This document shows positions 1 through 8,810 of a DNA stretch of 64,000 bases, one piece after another. Each line of letters opens with the position of its first letter. Position 1 is the first letter of the stretch. The stretch spans positions 124,001-188,000 of the forward strand of contig NZ_FCNU01000028.1 of NCBI RefSeq assembly GCF_001545115.1, given 5' to 3'. The notes below the pieces were generated by a model, which saw only the letters and a program-made list of their open reading frames with translations, was not told where the DNA came from and did no database searches. The stretch comes from Candidatus Protochlamydia phocaeensis. Lineage in GTDB: Bacteria > Chlamydiota > Chlamydiia > Chlamydiales > Parachlamydiaceae. A program made the position numbers and the translations under genes.

Positions 1-1698
1 CTTTGCATTCCTTCTGTTTTTTTCTCCTGGACAGGAGATGTATTGGACAGCAAGATTCCCTTGCTCCGCTCTGACCGCACCATTGATCAAGCGGCTCTGC
101 GGCTGTTAAAGCTGACGGGTATTTCAGCCCACTATGTTTTCTCGAATTTAGGACTAGAGCAAGAATACTTTGTCATTGACCGTGCATTGCGCAATTTGCG
201 TCCCGATTTGGTTTTGCTTGGCAAAACCGTGTTTGGCGCTCCTTCTCCTAAAGGGCAGGAGTTGCAAGATCATTATTTTGGAGCGGTTAAGGATCGCATT
301 TTAGCTTTCATGCAGGCTTTTGAAACATCTGCTATTGAGTTGGGCATTCCCGTTAAGACCCGCCATAATGAAGTGGCGCCTGCCCAGCATGAAGTCGCTC
401 CGGTTTTTGAAAAAGCGACAGCGGCTATTGACCATAATATTTTGTTGATGGAACTGATGCGTCAAACCGCTCAAAAGCATGGATTGGCCTGCTTATTGCA
501 CGAGAAACCTTTTGCTGGCATCAACGGATCTGGAAAACACTGCAATTGGTCCTTGTCGACGGATGATGGGCTCAACTTATTAGATCCGACCGATGTCCCT
601 CATAATAATTTGCATTTTTTGATTTTATTGACAGCTATCTTACACGCCGTCTATCAACACTCCGCTTTGCTTCGGGCCTCTATCGGTTCTGCTTCTAATG
701 ATTATCGTTTGGGAGGCCATGAAGCTCCTCCGGCCATTGTCTCTGTCTATTTAGGGCAAGCATTGGAGAGTCTCTTGGAAGAAATTGAAAATAAAGGCAG
801 CTCTTCATCGGTTGCATCCAAAGTACGCTATGATTTGGGACTTGAGCTTCCTGATTTGTCTAAAGATAATACAGATCGCAACCGCACATCGCCCTTTGCT
901 TTTACAGGAAATAAATTTGAGTTTCGGGCTTTAGGCTCGTCGGCTAATCCAGCTTTTGCAGTGACGGTTTTAAATTTAATTGTTGCAGAAAGCTTGAACA
1001 TGCTTTTAGATGAAATTGAAGCCAACCTAAATGGAGATGCGCTTCAAAGAAGTCCCGAGCGTTTAACCCAAGCAGTCATGCCTGTTCTGCAGAAATATTT
1101 AAAGCTTTCCAAGGGCATCCGCTTTATGGGAGACAATTATAGCGAAGCTTGGTTGAAAGAGGCTCAAAAACGCGGCCTGCCCAACATTAAGCGTTCACCG
1201 GAGGCCTTCTTAATTTTATCCAATCCAAAAACAGTTAAAGTATTCGAGAAGACCTTAACAGAGCAAGAGCTGAAGAGCCGCCAAGATATTTTGCTTGAGC
1301 ATTATACCCATCACATGAATATTGAAGCGAACCTTATACTTGAGTTATTTAAAACGCAAATTTTGCCTGCTGCGATCGAGTATCAAACCCATCTTGCCAC
1401 GAGCTTTTTACAAATTAAAGACGCGCTTGCCCCTCATCAATTCCATTCCACTAAGCAGGCCGCCTATTTAAAACATTTTAATGACGCCATTGAAGAGGCG
1501 ATGCGTAAAGCCGATGAACTGGAGAAAGAAAAAAAGGAGGCTTTGTCCTTGCCGAATACAGAGAAAGCCTTGCGCTTTAGTGAACAAATTTCCCATAAAA
1601 TGGAGGGATTGCGAGAAGCTGTCGATCGCTTGGAGACGTTGGTCGATGATCAATTATGGCCGCTTCCCAAGTATCGCGAACTTCTTTTTATGGTTTAA
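1..1698 (+). CDS. glnN: Glutamine synthetase type III, 5' partial
   Basis: ATP-dependent condensation of ammonia with glutamate to glutamine in the cytoplasm. The frame is open from base 1 and reads LCIPSVFFSWTGD before the first in-window start-like codon (TTG 43), so the true N-terminus lies upstream; type III enzymes are about 700 residues and about 565 are visible. Family landmarks: GLEQEYFVID, NEVAPAQHEVAP, the catalytic-core segment GINGSGKHCNWSL, the nucleotide-binding stretch SASNDYRLGGHEAPP, and NKFEFRALGSSANPA. A long helical C-terminal extension, typical of type III, follows. The gene ends 78 bases before nadD. I am confident of the family; the symbol glnN follows usual type III naming. 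Confidence 0.93.
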   Translation, partial: LCIPSVFFSWTGDVLDSKIPLLRSDRTIDQAALRLLKLTGISAHYVFSNLGLEQEYFVIDRALRNLRPDLVLLGKTVFGAPSPKGQELQDHYFGAVKDRILAFMQAFETSAIELGIPVKTRHNEVAPAQHEVAPVFEKATAAIDHNILLMELMRQTAQKHGLACLLHEKPFAGINGSGKHCNWSLSTDDGLNLLDPTDVPHNNLHFLILLTAILHAVYQHSALLRASIGSASNDYRLGGHEAPPAIVSVYLGQALESLLEEIENKGSSSSVASKVRYDLGLELPDLSKDNTDRNRTSPFAFTGNKFEFRALGSSANPAFAVTVLNLIVAESLNMLLDEIEANLNGDALQRSPERLTQAVMPVLQKYLKLSKGIRFMGDNYSEAWLKEAQKRGLPNIKRSPEAFLILSNPKTVKVFEKTLTEQELKSRQDILLEHYTHHMNIEANLILELFKTQILPAAIEYQTHLATSFLQIKDALAPHQFHSTKQAAYLKHFNDAIEEAMRKADELEKEKKEALSLPNTEKALRFSEQISHKMEGLREAVDRLETLVDDQLWPLPKYRELLFMV

Positions 1699-1776
1699 TA
1701 TTGAAGGACACACCAGTTATCCAGCTTCCAATTTTTTAAGAGAAACAATTGATAGTTAAATAAGAAAGGGAAAGGC

Positions 1777-2394
1777 ATGCTAAAAAAAATAGGGCTTCTA
1801 GGAGGATCCTTTGATCCCGTTCACGTAGGACACCTCAATTTAGCATTTGAACTAATGGAAAAAAAACAACTCGATGAAGTTTGGTTTATTCCCGCCCAAC
1901 TCAACCCCCATAAATCCCACGCTCCTCCGACCTCGATCGACCATCGATTGAAAATGGTCCATTTAGCGATTAAAGATATTCCTCAATTTATCCTTAAAGA
2001 TTTAGAGGCCAAACGGCCTCCTCCTTCCTATACCATTGATACCTTGCAGGCTTTTATTGCCGAAGAGGCTTTCAAACCGCAACCCAATCAATTTTTTTTG
2101 CTGATGGGAGAAGATATGCTTCCCAATTTTTATCGTTGGCATATGCCGGAAGAGATTGTCAAGCTCGTTCCTTTGCTAATCGGATCACGTTCGGGAATTT
2201 GGCAGACAGACGCTTTTCAAGATTTTAATTTAGCGATAAGAGAAGCTATCTTGAAAGGATTAATACAAACCCGGCTGATGGATATTTCCGGTACAGAATT
2301 AAGACAACGCTTAGCTCAAAGACATTATTGCGGTCATCTCATCCCTTATCCCGTTTTGCAATACATTCAAGAACATCATCTCTATGTGGAATGA
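1777..2394 (+). CDS. nadD: Nicotinate-nucleotide adenylyltransferase NadD
   Basis: Transfers AMP from ATP to nicotinate mononucleotide, giving deamido-NAD, the penultimate step of NAD synthesis. The 205-residue length is normal. The nucleotidyltransferase signature GGSFDPVHVGHL sits at residues 9-20 with the HxGH pair at H16 and H19. A second substrate-binding motif near the C-terminus reads DISGTELRQRL, a variant of the usual ISSTxIR. The start ATG is preceded by AGGGAAAGGC. A strong hairpin follows 14 bases after the stop, so nadD probably ends its own transcript rather than continuing into rsfS. Confidence 0.95.
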   Translation: MLKKIGLLGGSFDPVHVGHLNLAFELMEKKQLDEVWFIPAQLNPHKSHAPPTSIDHRLKMVHLAIKDIPQFILKDLEAKRPPPSYTIDTLQAFIAEEAFKPQPNQFFLLMGEDMLPNFYRWHMPEEIVKLVPLLIGSRSGIWQTDAFQDFNLAIREAILKGLIQTRLMDISGTELRQRLAQRHYCGHLIPYPVLQYIQEHHLYVE

Positions 2395-2407
2395 GCCTCT
2401 TAGCTAA

Positions 2408-2460
2408 AGAGGGTGTATTAAATGCATGAGCTGTTTAAAATACCCTCTCGCCTCTTTTGG
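2408..2460 (+). terminator. Hairpin after nadD
   Basis: The arms at 2408-2422 and 2434-2448 pair at 13 of 15 positions around an 11-base loop, followed by a T-rich stretch. The left arm contains the 13-mer GAGGGTGTATTAA that recurs in other intergenic regions (see the repeat family at 15801 and 27855), so this may be a repeat element recruited as a terminator. Confidence 0.6.
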
Positions 2461-2770
2461 TTCTTGTTTCGCCCTCTTGATTTAACCGTCAATCTAGGCG
2501 GTTTTAATCATCCGTTAACCGGAATGTTGCGTTCTATTTTTCTACCTGATTTCTTTCCTCAATTATAAAGATTAATAAAAGCGTTATTTTTATGATCGCT
2601 TTGTTAATAATTTATTTAAAAATATAAAAATGATAAAATATAAAAGAGGTATTAGGAATACTCTCACTGGTAAGAAAGTTCTTTTATTTTATTAAAGTGA
2701 TGGTGTTTAACTTGCCAGGTATGATAAAATTATCACTCCTAAAAAGAGGTTAACTTTAAACATTAATTTT
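2461..2770. other. Intergenic region before rsfS
   Basis: About 300 bases with no credible ORF. The sequence becomes AT-rich from about 2570. A short dyad, TGATAAAATTATCA, lies at 2722-2735, roughly 35 bases upstream of the rsfS start, where an operator or promoter element could sit; no convincing -35/-10 pair is obvious. Confidence 0.4.
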
Positions 2771-3175
2771 ATGATGGATCAGTCTATTTTTTCAGAACTC
2801 AATCAAGTGGCGCAAGCCATCTATGACAAAAAGGGCTTTAACATTCTAGTCTTAGATGTTAGAAACGTTTGTACGATGACGGATTACTTTATCATTGCCG
2901 AAGGAACGGTCGACCGGCATGTAAAAGCCTTAACTCAAACAATTGTTGATCAATTGGCGCAAAAGGGAATTCATCCTTTACATGTAGAAGGGGAAAAAGA
3001 GGGCGACTGGGTCGTATTGGACTACGGGTATTTTGTCGCTCATCTCTTTATTCCGGATCTTAGAGAAAAATATGCCTTGGAAGAGCTGTGGAAGGAAGGC
3101 AGCGTAATCAATGTCCAGATTAATACGGCAGGGGCTCCATTAAAAAATAAAGAATTTGCGAAAAGCCTGTATTGA
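2771..3175 (+). CDS. rsfS: Ribosomal silencing factor RsfS (Iojap family)
   Basis: Binds ribosomal protein uL14 on the large subunit and blocks subunit joining when nutrients are scarce. The 134-residue protein matches the family across its length: the conserved DVRNVCTMTDYFIIAEGT segment (residues 29-46), then HVEGEKEGDWVVLDYG and VAHLFIPDLREKYALEELW. Two ATGs in tandem (2771 and 2774) are possible starts; no good Shine-Dalgarno sequence precedes either. In Chlamydia the same gene precedes fabF and a Nudix hydrolase, as here, which supports a chlamydial origin (gene order recalled from memory). Confidence 0.94.
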   Translation: MMDQSIFSELNQVAQAIYDKKGFNILVLDVRNVCTMTDYFIIAEGTVDRHVKALTQTIVDQLAQKGIHPLHVEGEKEGDWVVLDYGYFVAHLFIPDLREKYALEELWKEGSVINVQINTAGAPLKNKEFAKSLY

Positions 3176-3284
3176 AGCAAACAAGCTAAAAAAGTGAGAG
3201 AGCAAGATCTATCGGCTCAGCTTAAGAAGGCGGATAGGTATTTTTAATCTTTAGATGATAAGAATAAGAATGAATCGAGGGAAC

Positions 3285-4532
3285 ATGAATAAAAAGCGCA
3301 TTGTAGTGACGGGAATGGGTGTTGTTTCATGCTTTGGAAATGACGTCGATGTTTTCTATCAAAACCTTTTAGCTGGCAATAGCGGAATTACGACTATTAC
3401 GGAGTTTCCCTGCGAAGATTATCCTACGCGCATTGCTGGAATCATTAGAAATTTTGAGACGGGTGAGTATTTAGATAAAAAGCAGGCGCGCCGAGTTGAT
3501 AAATCGATTGCTTATACTATGGTCGCTGGAAAAAAGGCTTTAGAGCATGCAAAGTTGTCTAAAGAGGCTTTGGATCAATTGCAAAAAGCCCGTTGCGGAG
3601 TGCTAATTGGATCCGGCATGGGGGGAATGAGCGTATTTGCCGATGGCGTGCAGACGCTATTGGAAAAAGGACAGCGAAAAGTGTCTCCTTTCTTTGTTCC
3701 TTATATCCTGACGAATATGAGCGGCGCTCTTTTAGGGATGGATATTGGGTTTATGGGACCTAATTATTCCATTTCCACCGCTTGCGCAACCGCAAATTAT
3801 GCCATCATTTCAGCAGCTAATCATATTCGCCAAGGCGATGCAGACTTGATGTTGGCAGGAGGCGTAGAAGCGGCCATTATTCCCATGGGGTTGGCTGGAT
3901 TTTGCGCCTGCCGCGCTTTGTCTCAGCGAAATGATGAACCGGCTAAGGCTTCTCGTCCTTGGGATCAAGGTCGCGATGGATTTGTGATGGGAGAAGGGGC
4001 CGGCGTCTTGGTTCTAGAAAGCTTAGAGCATGCATTAGCGCGCGGAGCAACTATTTTGGCTGAATACCTGGGAGGCGGCTTGTCCTGCGATGCTCATCAT
4101 ATGACAGAGCCGCGCAGTGATGGAGAAGGCGTTGCTTTATGTATTCACCGCGCTTTACAGGATGCAGGCATTCAAGCGGAAGAGATTAACTACATCAATG
4201 CCCATGCCACTTCAACTCCAGCAGGGGATATGGCCGAAGTCAATGCCTTAAAAAAAGTGTTTAGCCATCCTTCTTCTATTAAAATGAATTCAACGAAGTC
4301 CATGATTGGGCACTTGCTCGGCGCTGCGGGAGGCGTAGAGGCTATTGCGACGATTAAAGCGATTACCGACAATCGCCTTCATCCGACAATTAACCTTGAG
4401 AATCCTGAGCCGGGCTTAGCCTTTGATATTCCTACTAAAGCAGAGTCTTTTACCGTGAATAAAGCGCTTTCCAATTCTTTTGGATTCGGTGGGCATAATG
4501 CGTCTATTATCTTAGCTCCTTATCTTCCTTAA
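3285..4532 (+). CDS. fabF: 3-oxoacyl-[acyl-carrier-protein] synthase II (KAS II)
   Basis: Elongates acyl-ACP with malonyl-ACP in type II fatty acid synthesis. I place the start at ATG 3285 (415 residues) because it follows GAGGG at ideal spacing and gives the canonical N-terminus MNKKRIVVTGMGVVS; the frame is also open from 3255. The Cys-His-His catalytic triad is visible: C167 in STACATAN, H307 in NAHATSTPAGD and H343 in GHLLGAAGG. It ends 10 bases before the start of the Nudix gene and is probably cotranscribed with it. Confidence 0.96.
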   Translation: MNKKRIVVTGMGVVSCFGNDVDVFYQNLLAGNSGITTITEFPCEDYPTRIAGIIRNFETGEYLDKKQARRVDKSIAYTMVAGKKALEHAKLSKEALDQLQKARCGVLIGSGMGGMSVFADGVQTLLEKGQRKVSPFFVPYILTNMSGALLGMDIGFMGPNYSISTACATANYAIISAANHIRQGDADLMLAGGVEAAIIPMGLAGFCACRALSQRNDEPAKASRPWDQGRDGFVMGEGAGVLVLESLEHALARGATILAEYLGGGLSCDAHHMTEPRSDGEGVALCIHRALQDAGIQAEEINYINAHATSTPAGDMAEVNALKKVFSHPSSIKMNSTKSMIGHLLGAAGGVEAIATIKAITDNRLHPTINLENPEPGLAFDIPTKAESFTVNKALSNSFGFGGHNASIILAPYLP

Positions 4533-4542
4533 AGGATTGAAA

Positions 4543-4992
4543 ATGGCATTGAATGAGCTGCCTATGGTCAATGACTATTCTTTTGGAATCATTCCTTTGC
4601 GGTATAGTCAGCAGCAATGGCACGTTCTGCTCGTTCAGCATCAAGCGGGCCATTGGGCTTTTCCTAAAGGACATGCCGATGCTGGGGAATCTCCCCAGCA
4701 GGCTGCAGAGCGAGAGCTCTATGAAGAGACGGGATTAAAAGTAAAAAAGTATTTATCTCAAGAGGATTTAATCGAGCGCTATTTTTTTAAGGTCCGTCAG
4801 CAGCGCATTTGCAAGCTTGTCCGGTATTTTATTGCTCTAGTCGAAGGACAGGTGGTGATTCAAGAAGCGGAGATTCAGGCCAGCCGGTGGCTGCCTCTTT
4901 CTGAGGCTTCCCAGCATGTTACTTTCAAAGAAGGAAAGCTGCTTTGCCAGCAAGTAGAAGAACTCGCCACTTTTTTTTCCATTCCCGCTTAG
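4543..4992 (+). CDS. Nudix hydrolase, probably Ap4A-type
   Basis: A Nudix hydrolase of about 149 residues. The Nudix box is perfect: G-x5-E-x7-RELxEExGL from GHADAGE to RELYEETGL. The WAFPKGH lead-in is common in diadenosine polyphosphate hydrolases, and the Chlamydia protein next to fabF has been assigned that activity, so Ap4A hydrolase is the best guess. The start ATG 4543 follows AAAGG by 7 bases; an in-frame TTG at 4537 is less likely. The AAAGG ribosome site directly abuts the fabF stop codon, suggesting coupled translation. Substrate identity cannot be read from the sequence. Confidence 0.85.
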   Translation: MALNELPMVNDYSFGIIPLRYSQQQWHVLLVQHQAGHWAFPKGHADAGESPQQAAERELYEETGLKVKKYLSQEDLIERYFFKVRQQRICKLVRYFIALVEGQVVIQEAEIQASRWLPLSEASQHVTFKEGKLLCQQVEELATFFSIPA

Positions 4993-5240
4993 AATGGTTC
5001 GCCTACTGGCACGTAATCAATTCGATACGCTCCATTTTTTCACTGCCCATATTTTCCGTCAGAAATAAAGTTGAAAGTGCCGGAACAAATTAATGCGTTC
5101 AGGTAGATAAATGAAGAAGAATAGACTTTCCGGAACAGGAAGCGTCCGTCAAGTGGATGGGCTTTCGTTTTTCACCTTTATCCCTGCTCTAAAAAGTTAA
5201 CTTCGCGTAAAGATAAGATTGATAGGAACTCCTTAAATAG

Positions 5241-6197
5241 TTAAGGGGAAGCTGTTGACATGCCTGCTGAAGAAGCACCTATACTTTTATATTGCTCTAT
5301 AAGCTTATATCGCTTCATAAGCTTGTCCGCTTCTTCTTCATTTACTTCTGTTCCTAAGCCGTTTGAATAGCGGATAGCTAAAACCTTTATCCTCTCTAAA
5401 TTAGTGGGAGTAAGTTCATAAGCTTTTTTCGCATATTTAAAAGCGGTTTCTTGAGAAGCTATGCAGGCTATTCCCTTAGCATAAAAGCGCGAAACCCGCG
5501 TGCATGCATCTGCATTGTTATTCTCAGCAGCAACCTGATACCAATAGAGAGCTTCTTTTTCATTCCTTGCAAAAAAAATTTTCGTGCAAGCGCTTACTGC
5601 ATTATTGGCTTTGTTTAACATCAGGTCGGGACATTCATAGAGTAATCCAATTTTAGATTGCTCGCTGGCCAAGGCTGCTTGGCGGCCTGCTGCTATTTCA
5701 TCCGAATAGATCTCATGAGCAGCGATAAAAGAATAAAACCATTCGTTGAGATCTTTATCCGTGCAAAGATAATTAAATTTAAGAGAAGGTTCAGGATCGC
5801 GCGCTTCCCTTTGCTCTTCAACCCTATTCGTATCCGCCCCGGTAGGCTTATCGACAGTAAAAAGGTCTTTATGAGGGGAAAGGCGATAGAAAAAAACATC
5901 TGTATTGGGCGCTCTATTCAAGGCAGATGAACCGTTCTCATGCACATACGAATTGCGAATATAACTACAGCCATCGTAAATGGTCAGACGCTTTAACGCA
6001 TCCTTGGCGATCGCAATAATATATCCTAGCTTATGTGTATAACTCTCTTCCACCAAGTGTTTGAATTCGTACTGTGTTAAAACCTCTCTTTCTTCTAAAT
6101 CAACCTCTTTAATAAATTCACAAGGGATATCCAACTTAATTGTGTATGTGGGGAAGAAACGCTGACAATAGGGGGTTACACAAGGGGAAGATTGCAT
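5241..6197 (-). CDS. Sel1-repeat protein
   Basis: A 318-residue protein of unknown role. The C-terminal third carries Sel1-like (TPR-related) units: EALYWYQVAAENNNADAC around residue 215, ETAFKYAKKAYEL around 250, and a third around 280 ending in DKLMKRYKLIE. Such repeats mediate protein-protein contacts and are expanded in amoeba-associated bacteria. The N-terminal 170 residues match nothing I recognise with confidence. There is no signal peptide or membrane segment. The start follows AGGA by 9 bases. Upstream is a long AT-rich stretch, a feature shared with other lineage-specific genes here. A secreted effector or a scaffold are both possible. Confidence 0.7.
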   Translation of the reverse strand: MQSSPCVTPYCQRFFPTYTIKLDIPCEFIKEVDLEEREVLTQYEFKHLVEESYTHKLGYIIAIAKDALKRLTIYDGCSYIRNSYVHENGSSALNRAPNTDVFFYRLSPHKDLFTVDKPTGADTNRVEEQREARDPEPSLKFNYLCTDKDLNEWFYSFIAAHEIYSDEIAAGRQAALASEQSKIGLLYECPDLMLNKANNAVSACTKIFFARNEKEALYWYQVAAENNNADACTRVSRFYAKGIACIASQETAFKYAKKAYELTPTNLERIKVLAIRYSNGLGTEVNEEEADKLMKRYKLIEQYKSIGASSAGMSTASP

Positions 6198-6541
6198 AAG
6201 TGAATGTCCTGTTTAAAATAAAAATTTACAATTATAATATAATAAAAATCAGAATAAGTCAATTTATAAAGATTATTTATTAAACTTTTTTTGTTTAAAT
6301 TTTTATAAGAAATATGGTTTCTTTTAATAAGTTTTGTTTGATTTAAGGTTAAAATTTCCCTTAGAAAATAATTAAAAATTTCAAATTTGCTCAATTCACT
6401 AGCAAGAGGTCTTAATAGAATAACAATTGGGTAGCCTATAAAAAAACGTTAAGGATCTAAATGCAAGTGGTTTTCTCTTTAGGAAGAAAGTCATTTCAAT
6501 AGGCAAGAATGCGTCTTAATACACACTTAGGTTTAAAAGAA
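6198..6541. other. AT-rich intergenic region
   Basis: Very AT-rich between about 6200 and 6420, directly upstream of the Sel1-repeat gene on the minus strand. An open frame on the minus strand at 6176-6394 has low-complexity Asn/Ile/Tyr/Lys composition and no ribosome site, so I do not call it. Around 6516-6528 lies a diverged copy of the TTAATACACCCTC motif found in other intergenic regions. Confidence 0.5.
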
Positions 6542-6571
6542 CTCCTCGCCGATAAAGGAAATGGCGAGGAG
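6530..6571 (-). terminator. Intrinsic terminator of the 658-residue protein gene
   Basis: Nine perfect base pairs, CTCCTCGCC (6542-6550) with GGCGAGGAG (6563-6571), 12-base loop. On the minus strand a T-rich tract (TTCTTTTAA) follows. It lies 8 bases after the stop codon at 6580, ideal for a rho-independent terminator. Confidence 0.85.
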
Positions 6572-6579
6572 AACGGAAT

Positions 6580-8556
6580 TTAAGCGGCTATCCATTGTGT
6601 TAGGTGATGCCATTTAGGCGTGATAGAAGGGCTGATTGGATGTTTAGCTTCTGCTTCAGCATTCTCAATAGCTGCCCATATATCGCAAATGAGGCGCAAT
6701 TCATACAAGTTGGTTAAAGAAGTTTTCTGGATAGGATGTTTAGTCAGTTCTGCAATACGGGCATTCAAACAAATTAAAGTTTGCTCTATATAATTGTGAT
6801 TTTCTTTAAACACCTCAGCAAAGTCTACTTCTTTGTTATTTCTAACAAGGTTGGCTAGGTTTTTGCCTAACAATTTTTTGTAATCACGCTCGACAACCAC
6901 AGACGAAGATGAACGCTTTCCTTGGCCTGTGCTAACGCGATTTAGACTATGCAATTTAACTTCAGATAGTTGATCTAGCTGTTGGTTAATGAACTCTGGC
7001 ATAGCTTCGGTTTCTGAGGCTTGAACGAGTGTCAACTTCATAATAATTAATAAAGCTGCATGTATAAATTCCCCTTCATTAGTTGGAATTTCTGTTTCAA
7101 GTTGGTCAATAGCTTCTTGAACAAGCTTCATCCTATTTTTTTCTATATTTAAAGCCTTAAAAGTTCCACTTGTGATATACCTGTCAGGTGCATTTTCGCT
7201 AACTGAGATTGACTGGGCTTCCAGCTTTTCCTTTAATTTTTTTACGTCCCACGAAAAAACACCTGGAAAGGGAATAGTATGAGCATCTTGCCGGCTAATA
7301 AATTGCTGACGCGTTGCTTTTCTAAAAATGTATTTCATTTTCTCGTTAAAGATTGCATTTTTAGCTGTTAATAACTTTCCACCTTCTCCTTTGCCTTGCA
7401 TTTTTCTATAAAACTCATGATCACCTGTACAGGCAGACTCATTTTCTTCTAAATGGGCATGAGAAAGCATATCAACAACAATATTCTGAATAATGGTGGG
7501 TTGAATACTTTTTAACTCCATTTTTTTCAGCAAATAAATCATGCTGTTGACAAAGTTGGCATGGCAAGAGAAAAGCTTTGTAAAACGGTTAAATGTATGG
7601 ACTTGATGTTCGCTGGCAAGCTCTTTCAAAAGATTTGCCGCCATTTCTATTTCCATTTCCTGGTTTTGTTCCAAGATTTTTTTATTGGCTGGGTGCTTAC
7701 CCTTCAACTCTTCATACAGTTCAGTCAGTTTTTCATGTTTTGCCTTTTTTAATAGGCTAGGGGCGTATTTCCCAAAGTGATTCCTGATTTCTTTCATGGC
7801 ATTCAGTACAGAATTCTTTTTTGAATCAGAACTTGCCTCTCCATGAAGGAAGCTAAAATTATCGTCAAAAAGGGTATTTTGCACTGACTGTAAAGCTTTG
7901 GGGAAGGAAAGTGGAGAAGTGATCAATTTCTCCTCAAAGAGCGTTTCTAATTTTTTACGTTTATCTCCAGTGATATCATCCGGAACCAGCTTTGCCCAAA
8001 GTTCTTCTTCAGAGATTTCTACATCCTTCTTTTGTGCTTCTTCAAATTCTTGATAGTCACTTTGAAACTTTTGGAGATCTAAAATGAATTGATCAATTTC
8101 CTCTTTTTCAATTTCTTCTCCCTCGGGATTGCCTGTGATCTTTGCTTTGAATTGCTCAACGGGAGGAAGTGCTTTTTTAAAAATCTTTGACGCTCTAGCT
8201 TCAACAGAGGCCTGAATTTTTTCTTTTAAACACAAATCCAACTTTTCTTCAACTTGTTGAATATCAGGATTAAGAGTAATAATCAATGGCGGTCTTTTTT
8301 GATTTAAAAAATCAAAATAATATTCAGACTGCTTAATCATTTTAGATTTTTCTGCTGTGTACAAAGAGGGCGTAGACGAAGAGGTAGCCAAATGTTGTTC
8401 GAATAAAATATCTTCTAATTCGTCTAGGCTATCTAAAGCTAACGATTCTCTGGATAAGCGTTTTTCAGAATTAACCGATGATACGGAAGTTTCACTGCTC
8501 AAAGAATTGACAGATGAAACCCGTTCTATTCCGTTAACGGGAATTAATGAATTCAT
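6580..8556 (-). CDS. Large helical protein of unknown function
   Basis: I do not recognise this 658-residue protein. Residues 10-45 are strikingly Ser-rich (SSVNSLSSETSVSSVNSEKR), followed by an acidic stretch. Residues 100-330 are charged and helical with Glu/Lys-rich segments likely to form coiled coils (EEIEKEEIDQFILDLQKF). No signal peptide, membrane helix or enzymatic motif is apparent. The start ATG follows AAAGG at 6 bases. It is a single-gene transcript: an AT-rich leader of about 200 bases upstream and a clear terminator downstream. The Ser-rich disordered N-terminus and solitary context resemble type III secreted effectors, but that is inference only. Confidence 0.6.
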   Translation of the reverse strand: MNSLIPVNGIERVSSVNSLSSETSVSSVNSEKRLSRESLALDSLDELEDILFEQHLATSSSTPSLYTAEKSKMIKQSEYYFDFLNQKRPPLIITLNPDIQQVEEKLDLCLKEKIQASVEARASKIFKKALPPVEQFKAKITGNPEGEEIEKEEIDQFILDLQKFQSDYQEFEEAQKKDVEISEEELWAKLVPDDITGDKRKKLETLFEEKLITSPLSFPKALQSVQNTLFDDNFSFLHGEASSDSKKNSVLNAMKEIRNHFGKYAPSLLKKAKHEKLTELYEELKGKHPANKKILEQNQEMEIEMAANLLKELASEHQVHTFNRFTKLFSCHANFVNSMIYLLKKMELKSIQPTIIQNIVVDMLSHAHLEENESACTGDHEFYRKMQGKGEGGKLLTAKNAIFNEKMKYIFRKATRQQFISRQDAHTIPFPGVFSWDVKKLKEKLEAQSISVSENAPDRYITSGTFKALNIEKNRMKLVQEAIDQLETEIPTNEGEFIHAALLIIMKLTLVQASETEAMPEFINQQLDQLSEVKLHSLNRVSTGQGKRSSSSVVVERDYKKLLGKNLANLVRNNKEVDFAEVFKENHNYIEQTLICLNARIAELTKHPIQKTSLTNLYELRLICDIWAAIENAEAEAKHPISPSITPKWHHLTQWIAA

Positions 8557-8744
8557 TTTGACCTTTTATTGTTTTATTAGATTAAGATTAATTAGTAATA
8601 TAATAAATTAACTGTTTAATATTTTCTTATTTTAAAATTAATATTAAAATTTTATTAAGTTTTTTGATTTTTTAAAATATTTAATGGTTTTATTTGTGAA
8701 AATATTTTTGAAATGAAGTTAATTTAAGTTTAAATTGAGAAAAT

Positions 8745-8783
8745 AATAACAAGTTTTAATTGTTTTAATTAAAACTTGTTATT
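8745..8783. terminator. 17-bp perfect inverted repeat after the debranching enzyme gene
   Basis: The arms 8745-8761 and 8767-8783 are perfect reverse complements (AATAACAAGTTTTAATT) around a 5-base GTTTT loop. The hairpin lies 28 bases beyond the stop of the glycogen debranching gene on the minus strand and is followed there by a T-rich run, so it likely terminates the treZ-debranching operon. It lies in the AT-rich leader of the neighbouring 658-residue protein gene. Confidence 0.7.
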
Positions 8784-8810
8784 GCTAGATTATGAGAAAT
8801 TGTCGAATTG

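Noticed and set aside
1481-1759. 92-codon frame overlapping the end of the glutamine synthetase gene
   Set aside because: Out-of-frame with a strongly supported gene; Lys/Arg/Cys-rich with no ribosome site.
6176-6394. 72-codon minus-strand frame
   Set aside because: Low-complexity Asn/Lys/Ile/Tyr content from AT-rich DNA, no ribosome site, overlaps the start of the Sel1 gene.
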